The translations under genes and the position numbers were made by a program. From the NCBI GenBank assembly GCA_017592665.1, contig JAGFNW010000001.1, forward strand, positions 496,001-560,000: DNA of 64,000 nucleotides. Direction: 5' to 3'. The notes beneath the pieces are model-generated. The model was not told where the DNA came from, searched no databases, and worked only from the letters and a program-made list of their open reading frames with translations. Positions 58,857-64,000 of this stretch are shown here, piece by piece. This DNA is from Streptosporangiaceae bacterium NEAU-GS5 (GTDB taxonomy: Bacteria > Actinomycetota > Actinomycetes > Streptosporangiales > Streptosporangiaceae). Position 1 is the first letter of the stretch; every line of letters starts with the position of its first letter.

Positions 58857-60677
58857 TCAGGTCGTCAAGCCGAACCCGAACGCGTAGAGCGGGTCGTAGC
58901 TCGGGTCCCCTACGTTGATCGGGATCTGCTTCATGCTTCGTGGCCAGGTCACCGGCAGCTTGCCCCCGTACGGCACGGCCCCGAACAGCGGGTCGGCGAC
59001 TCCGGTCCCCTCGCTCCCGGGCAGCCAGGCCGCGACCAGCGCCGTCATCTTCGGCGGGTCGATGATCAGCGGCCGGCCCGAGACGACGAGCACGGCGCAT
59101 TTCATGGCGCCGCACACCTTGTCGACGGCGGCACGGTCGGCGGCCGACAGCTCCAGCGTCCGCCCGTCGACCCCGACGTCTCCCAGGCCCTCTGCGTACG
59201 GCGTCTCGCCGACCACGACGACACCCACGTCATATCCTGCCATCGGCGCGGAGGCGTCCTTCGAGTATGTCACCTGCGACGCGTACGACTTTATCCCCGC
59301 CAGGATCGTGGTGCCCGTGGTCGTCGGGCCCGAGCCACCCTGCCAGCTGATGCTCCAGCCGCCCATCTGATGTCCTAGATCGTCAGCATTGGATCCAGCG
59401 ACATAAATCCGGGACGATCGGCTGAGCGGCAGCAGTCCGCCGTCGTTCTTCAGCAGCACCTGCGACTTGGCTGCGGCCGTACGCGCGAGGGCCCGATGCG
59501 CGGGCGAGCCGAACTGGGCCAGCCTCGACCGGTCCGCGAACGGATGCTCGAACAACCCTAGCCGGAACTTGGCCGTGAGGATCCGTGAGACGGCGTCGTC
59601 GATCCGGCTCATGGGGACGCGACCGGCGTCGACCTCGCCCCGCAGGGCCTTGATGAACTGCGGATAGTCCCGCGGCACCATGATCATGTCGAGGCCGGCG
59701 TCGATCGAGGTGCGGACGTCGCTGGCGCGGTTGCCGGGCAGCCAGTCGATGGCCGCCCAGTCGCTGACGACGAACCCGTCGAACCCGAGGCGGTCCTTCA
59801 GCATCCCGGTGATCAGGTCCTTGTCCGCGTGCATCTTCTCGCCGTCGATGCTGGAAAACGACGCCATGATGGCCCCTACGTGCCGTTTCACCGCGGACTC
59901 ATACGGCGGAAGGTGGATCGCCGCGATATCCGACGCCGGCGTGTTTCCCTGGTCGATGACGAAGCGCGGATTCCTCGACGAACCGTACGCGGTCCCCCCA
60001 TCCCCCACGAAGTGCTTCGCCGTGGCGATCACGCCGCCTTCCTGCAGGCCGTCGATGATCGTCGTGAAGGACGAGACCAGCGCCGGGTCCTCGCCGAACG
60101 ACTCGTACGCGCGGCCCCACCGCTCGTCCCGTGACACGCACAGGCACGGCGAGAAGTCCCAGCGGACGCCGGTCGCGACCGCCTCCTCCCCCGTCGCCCG
60201 CCCGATGCGCTCGGCCAGGGCCGGATCGCGGGTCGCGCCCAGGCCCACGTTGTGCGGAAATATCGTGGCGCCCGGCACATTGTTATGACCATGTACGGCA
60301 TCGGCCCCGTACAGCATGGGAATCCTGAGCCGGGTCCGCAGCGCCATCCGCTGATAGCCGTCGATCATGTCGGCCCAGCCCACGGCCGTATTGTCGGCCG
60401 GCGCCTCGCCGCCACCGGAAAGGAGGGATCCGAGGCCGTAGGTGGTGATATCCGCGGGATTGCTGATCGCGTTTCGGGTGGCCTGGGTCATCTGGCCGAT
60501 CTTCTCGTCCAGCGTCATCCGGCCCAGCAGGTCGCGCACCCTGTCCGCCACAGCCAATTTGGCGTCCAAGTACGGCAGCGGCGCCGGCGGCGACGACCGC
60601 CCGGCAGACCCGGGATCGGACGCCTGTGCCGTACATGCCGAGAGCACAAAAACCATCAGCACGGCCCGCAGGCGCAT
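58857..60677 (-). CDS. Glycoside hydrolase family 3 beta-glucosidase, lipoprotein
   Basis: A 606-residue GH3 enzyme. The signal peptide ends in the lipobox VLSAC (Cys15), so it is anchored on the outer face of the membrane. The (beta/alpha)8 domain has MTLDEKIGQMTQ, ATAKHFVGDGG and the nucleophile Asp306 in GFVVSDWAAI. The second domain holds YVAGSNADDLGHQMGGW and DVGVVVVGETPYAEG, and the protein ends FGFGLTT. It resembles exo-1,3/1,4-beta-glucosidases of Streptomyces. It is divergent from a LacI-type regulator, the common arrangement for sugar-induced glycosidases. Confidence 0.94.
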   Translation of the reverse strand: MRLRAVLMVFVLSACTAQASDPGSAGRSSPPAPLPYLDAKLAVADRVRDLLGRMTLDEKIGQMTQATRNAISNPADITTYGLGSLLSGGGEAPADNTAVGWADMIDGYQRMALRTRLRIPMLYGADAVHGHNNVPGATIFPHNVGLGATRDPALAERIGRATGEEAVATGVRWDFSPCLCVSRDERWGRAYESFGEDPALVSSFTTIIDGLQEGGVIATAKHFVGDGGTAYGSSRNPRFVIDQGNTPASDIAAIHLPPYESAVKRHVGAIMASFSSIDGEKMHADKDLITGMLKDRLGFDGFVVSDWAAIDWLPGNRASDVRTSIDAGLDMIMVPRDYPQFIKALRGEVDAGRVPMSRIDDAVSRILTAKFRLGLFEHPFADRSRLAQFGSPAHRALARTAAAKSQVLLKNDGGLLPLSRSSRIYVAGSNADDLGHQMGGWSISWQGGSGPTTTGTTILAGIKSYASQVTYSKDASAPMAGYDVGVVVVGETPYAEGLGDVGVDGRTLELSAADRAAVDKVCGAMKCAVLVVSGRPLIIDPPKMTALVAAWLPGSEGTGVADPLFGAVPYGGKLPVTWPRSMKQIPINVGDPSYDPLYAFGFGLTT

Positions 60678-60812
60678 GACGTCCTCCTCGGGGGGCCGGG
60701 CGGCGTGTCCGGGACCAGTATGGCGTCATCCACAGCCCGCAGGTTGGCCCGTGCGGACCTGCGCTCTTATCTCGTATGGTCACCCCTAAGCGAGTCATGT
60801 TAGGAGCGCGGG

Positions 60813-61808
60813 ATGAAACGACCAACCCTGGAAGCGGTGGCCGCGCGCGCGGGGGTCTCCCGGGCGACCGTGTCCAGGGTCGTCAACGGCCAGTCCACGG
60901 TGACCCCGCAGATCAGGGATGCCGTGATGCGTGCCGTCGACGAGCTCGGCTATGTGCCCAACTCGGCCGCGCGCAGCCTGGTCACCCAGCGGACCGACTC
61001 GATCGCCCTGGTCGTGTCCGAGCCGCCGACCCGCGTGTTCTCCGACGACCCGATGTTCTCCACGGTCATCCGCTCGGCCAGTCTCGAGCTCGAGGCCGCC
61101 GACAAGCAGGTCGTGCTGATGCTGGCCGGCTCGCCGAAGAGCCACGCCCGCATCGAGCGCTACATCGCCAGCGGCCACGTCGACGGCGTCATGCTGATCT
61201 CGATGCACGGCGCCGACCCGCTGCCGGCCGCCATCACGCGCATGGGCGTCCCCGTCGTCTCCTATGGCCGGCCCGCCGTGCCGGTGCCTTTGCCGTACGT
61301 GGACAACGACAACGTGGGCGGCGCGGAGACGGCCGTCCGGCATCTGCTGGACCGGGGGCGGCGGCGGATCGCCACGATCGCCGGCCCACAGGACATGATC
61401 GGCGGGCAAGACCGGCTGGCCGGCTACCGCAACGCGCTGCGTGACTCCGACCGCCGCTCGATCGTCGCGGTGGGCGACTTCACCCGCGACTCGGGCGCGG
61501 TGGCCATGCGCCAGCTGCTGGAGGACGATCCGCAGCTGGACGCCGTGTTCGTGGCCAACGATCTGATGGCGATCGGCGCCCTGCAGTCCTTGCGCCAGGC
61601 CGGTCGGCGGATCCCCGACGACGTGGCCGTGGTCGGCTTCGACGACATCGAGGCGGCCCGCTACGCCGAGCCGCCGCTGACGACCGTCCGGCACCCGATC
61701 ATCCAGCAGGCCGCGGCCATGGTCCGCCTCCTGCTCGGCCTTTTCGAGGGCGGCCCGGCCACGCCGGTCATCCTCCCCACCGAGTTGGTCATCAGAGAAT
61801 CGGCGTGA
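60813..61808 (+). CDS. LacI-family sugar-responsive repressor
   Basis: A 331-residue LacI/GalR regulator. The helix-turn-helix and hinge are TLEAVAARAGVSRATVSRVV and AARSLVTQRTDSIALVV. The periplasmic-binding-protein-like effector domain includes DGVMLISMHG, YVDNDNVGGAETAVRHLLDR and DAVFVANDLMAIGALQSLRQ. AGGAG lies before the ATG. The likely target is the divergent GH3 promoter; the 135-bp gap has a GCAGGT-12-ACCTGC dyad (60,739-60,762), but no classical LacI-type 14-bp palindrome was found. Its stop overlaps the next start (GTGA). Confidence 0.93.
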   Translation: MKRPTLEAVAARAGVSRATVSRVVNGQSTVTPQIRDAVMRAVDELGYVPNSAARSLVTQRTDSIALVVSEPPTRVFSDDPMFSTVIRSASLELEAADKQVVLMLAGSPKSHARIERYIASGHVDGVMLISMHGADPLPAAITRMGVPVVSYGRPAVPVPLPYVDNDNVGGAETAVRHLLDRGRRRIATIAGPQDMIGGQDRLAGYRNALRDSDRRSIVAVGDFTRDSGAVAMRQLLEDDPQLDAVFVANDLMAIGALQSLRQAGRRIPDDVAVVGFDDIEAARYAEPPLTTVRHPIIQQAAAMVRLLLGLFEGGPATPVILPTELVIRESA

Positions 61809-64000
61809 CGATCGGCGAGCGGGTCGTCTCGGCCCTGAAGATCCTCGAGCAGTATGAGCGGTCGAACGACGATCGGGCTTTGGCGCGCGCCGTCGCGGAG
61901 CTCGTCGCGTTGCGCGCGCTTGTCGAAAACGGTGAGGGCGACGAGGCCGAGCGGGGCATGGTCTATGGGGCGCTCGGGATGGCCGCGTCGGAAAAGGCCC
62001 GATTAACCGGCGACCCCGACGACACGGCGATTGCCATCCATGCCGGTCGGCAAGCGCTCGAATCGACCCCAGAGCAGGATCCCAATCGACGGGCCGTCCT
62101 TTCCAATCTCGCGGGGGCGCTCCGGATCTCGTTCATGCTGAGCCATGACGTGACGGCTTTGGACGAGGCCGCCGCCCACCTCAGGGAAGCGCTCGCACTC
62201 ACCGATGCCGGCCATGCCACCCGGCCCCGCCTGCTCTCGAATCTCGGTGGCATGCTCCTGGTGCGCCACGAGGCCGCCCCGGATGCCGACATCCTTGAAG
62301 AGGCCGTGGAACTGCGCCGTACGGCCCTGGAATCGGTCCCGGCAGACTCTCCCGCCACCCCCGAGCTTCGGTCGAAGTACGCCGAAACCGTGATCGCGCG
62401 CTTCCGCCACGCGGGCCGGCGCGAGGATCTGTGGGAGGCGATCGATCAGGCCGCCCAGGCCGCGCGTGACATCGCGCCTGGCCATCCCGAGAGTCCGCTG
62501 CTGGCCCGCCGTCTCTACGGCACCGTGACCGCGGCATGGGATCACATCGCGGATCTCGACGAGCTGGCGACGTTCATCGACGGCTTCCGGCTGGCGTTGC
62601 GCCGGCTGCCCGCCTACGACACGGTCCGGCCCCGCGTCCTGGAGGAGGTCGCGGAGGCCGAGCGGATCCGCTATTCCCACGTTCCGACGGCCGAGGGCGC
62701 GCGTCGCCTGGTGGACGACTACCGGCGGCTCGCCGAGGCGCTCCCGGCCGGTGGCACGGCGCGCGTCGGCGTTCTCACCGAGGCCGGCGACGTGCTCCTG
62801 CACCGCATCCAGACGACGGGCGAGTCCGCGCCGGCGGACGACGCCGTCGACATTCTGCGGCAGGCGGTCGCCGAATCACCTGACGTCCCGGCTCCCCTGA
62901 GCTCCAAGCTGAGCATGGCGTTCTATCTCCGGTTCACGTTCTCGGCGGATCCGGATGATCTGCAGGAGGCGGTACGCGCGGCGAAGTCCGCGCACGAGGG
63001 GTCCGCTCCGGACGATCCGGAGCGGATCGACTACGCCAGCCGGCTCGGGCTCCTGATGCGCGCCCGTTACGAGCGGCTGAAGGACCAAGGCGCGCTCGAC
63101 GACGCCATCGCGCTCGGCAGGCTGGCGCTGGAGTGGACCGCGCCGGACGACGTGGCGCTGGCCGGCCGGATGTCCAACCTCGCCGGGTCGATCCTGCTGA
63201 AATACCGGAGCCTGGTGAAGGACCAGGGCCTGCCGAAAGACCAGGGCCTGCTGACGGACCAGGGCCTGCTGAAAGACCAGGGCCTGCTAAAAGACCGGAG
63301 CCTGCCGAAAGACCAGGGCCTGCCGAAAGACGGTGCCGGGGGCTCTGCTGATCTGCTGGACGAGGCGCTTGAGCTGCTGCGGCAGGCGGCGGAGGCCGCG
63401 CCGCCCGATCACCCGCGGCTCGCCCTCTACCTTTCCAGCCTGGCCGCGGCCCGGCTGGAGCGCTTCGCGGCCGACCACACCGACGAGGATCTCACGGCGG
63501 CGTTGGACGCGGCCGGGAGGGCGCGGCAGGCGCCCGGGCTGCCGGTCGATCACGCGCAGGCGGCGATGTTCCACGGTTCCGCGCTACGCCGCCGGTTCGA
63601 GCGCACCGGTGACATCGCCGACCTGGACGACGCGATCGCGGCGGCGCGCAGCGTGATCGCCGGGTTCGGCGCGGCGCCGGCCGTGCGCAGGGAGGGCGCG
63701 GAGCTGCTGCTCGTGGCACTGACGATGCGATTCAACGCGACCGGCGACGAGTCGGATCAGCAGGAGACCTTCGACCTGATGGAGGATCTCGTCGTCGACG
63801 ACCTGGGCCAGGACGCCGACGAAGATCCGAAGGGCCTGGCGGGCGCCGGTCCCGACGACTGGATGGTGATCGCCACCGCGCTGGAGAATCGGTTCGATCG
63901 CGAGCGCCGCGCCGAACTGCTGACGGCCGCGCTGCGGCTGCGGCGCAGGTCGCTGGATCGGCTGGAGCCGGGCGATCCGCGGCGGCCGGCGTGGCTGGCC
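61805..64000 (+). CDS. TPR-repeat protein (partial, runs off the right edge)
   Basis: An open frame from GTG 61805 (GTGA overlap with the LacI stop) to the window end, more than 730 residues. Repeats resemble actinobacterial TPRs: LEEAVELRRTALESVPADSP, LDEALELLRQAAEAAPPDHP and HPRLALYLSSLAAARLERFA. Such long TPR arrays are often followed by a CHAT protease domain, but that part would lie outside the window. A hexapeptide expansion (KDQGLP-like, seven units) interrupts the array at 63,200-63,325. Function unknown; the coupling to lacI may be incidental. Confidence 0.8.
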   Translation, partial: MTIGERVVSALKILEQYERSNDDRALARAVAELVALRALVENGEGDEAERGMVYGALGMAASEKARLTGDPDDTAIAIHAGRQALESTPEQDPNRRAVLSNLAGALRISFMLSHDVTALDEAAAHLREALALTDAGHATRPRLLSNLGGMLLVRHEAAPDADILEEAVELRRTALESVPADSPATPELRSKYAETVIARFRHAGRREDLWEAIDQAAQAARDIAPGHPESPLLARRLYGTVTAAWDHIADLDELATFIDGFRLALRRLPAYDTVRPRVLEEVAEAERIRYSHVPTAEGARRLVDDYRRLAEALPAGGTARVGVLTEAGDVLLHRIQTTGESAPADDAVDILRQAVAESPDVPAPLSSKLSMAFYLRFTFSADPDDLQEAVRAAKSAHEGSAPDDPERIDYASRLGLLMRARYERLKDQGALDDAIALGRLALEWTAPDDVALAGRMSNLAGSILLKYRSLVKDQGLPKDQGLLTDQGLLKDQGLLKDRSLPKDQGLPKDGAGGSADLLDEALELLRQAAEAAPPDHPRLALYLSSLAAARLERFAADHTDEDLTAALDAAGRARQAPGLPVDHAQAAMFHGSALRRRFERTGDIADLDDAIAAARSVIAGFGAAPAVRREGAELLLVALTMRFNATGDESDQQETFDLMEDLVVDDLGQDADEDPKGLAGAGPDDWMVIATALENRFDRERRAELLTAALRLRRRSLDRLEPGDPRRPAWLA
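63200..63325 (+). repeat. 18-bp tandem repeat, seven units, in the TPR gene
   Basis: Variants of AAAGACCAGGGCCTGCTG repeat seven times in frame, encoding Lys/Thr-Asp-Gln-Gly-Leu-Pro/Leu units (two units read YRSLV or DRSLP). They are nearly identical to each other, which indicates recent slippage expansion. They lie between the two helices of a TPR motif. Confidence 0.85.

Noticed and set aside
60678-60812. Classical LacI/CebR-type operator in the GH3-lacI gap
   Set aside because: No 14-bp palindrome of the TGGGAGCGCTCCCA kind; only a short GCAGGT-12-ACCTGC dyad, too weak to call a feature.

Overview
The window is high-GC DNA with actinobacterial gene content: WhiB, a mycothiol-dependent (MDMPI-type) protein, many GTG/TTG starts and ATGA/GTGA stop-start overlaps, a SARP regulator and a rifampicin monooxygenase. 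The style fits a filamentous actinomycete, perhaps Streptosporangiales such as Nonomuraea; the genus is only a guess.

Region 1 (1-22.7 kb) is ordinary accessory chromosome. It holds the start of a SARP regulator (leaving the left edge), a thiosulfate sulfurtransferase, an SDR, an amidohydrolase next to a frameshifted trypsin-PASTA gene, a zinc-sensor ArsR plus CDF exporter operon with a visible operator, a type-B carboxylesterase, an NDH-2-like flavoprotein, secreted proteins (including a 1009-residue metzincin-type protease with DUF11-like repeats), an aminotransferase, a rifampicin monooxygenase, a Clp-N/ClpX-zinc-finger regulator, an APH(6)-type kinase and a lipoprotein.

Region 2 (22.6-28.9 kb) is a graveyard of older elements. 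It contains two decayed excisionase genes, a degenerate copy of the 3' part of tRNA-Arg, an IS5-family insertion beside a truncated EamA transporter, a caspase-WD40 protein preceded by a tiny ORF, and a second, exact copy of the tRNA-Arg 3' part.

Region 3 (28,875-55,965) is a 27-kb actinomycete integrative and conjugative element (AICE). It is bounded by an exact 48-bp direct repeat, and its right copy completes tRNA-Arg(CCG). Its left end carries a cold-shock-domain fusion gene between two IS5 transposase remnants. Then come the NUDIX/GntR control pair, a long rightward operon of small proteins, WhiB, a C5 cytosine methyltransferase, Spd-like membrane proteins, a TraB/FtsK DNA translocase with a candidate clt just behind it, a PycTM-like protein, SSB, a replication ATPase, an iteron array arranged as a large palindrome (candidate origin), a DpdA-like transglycosylase, a primase-polymerase, Xis and Int. 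Between int and the tRNA lies a divergent pair: a PD-(D/E)XK-like nuclease candidate and a HEPN-motif protein, a likely uncharacterised defence cargo.

Region 4 (56-64 kb) is chromosome again: a single-domain response regulator, a Ser/Pro-rich secreted or membrane protein, an MFS exporter, a GH3 glucosidase lipoprotein divergent from a LacI regulator, and a TPR protein running off the right edge with an 18-bp tandem repeat expansion.

In the AICE the logic is standard: GntR (with NUDIX opposite) represses; Int/Xis excise; the ATPase, Prim-Pol and SSB replicate from the iterons; TraB moves double-stranded DNA from clt with the Spd proteins aiding spread. The DNA methyltransferase and DpdA-like enzyme may modify element DNA, and the end cargo may protect the host.
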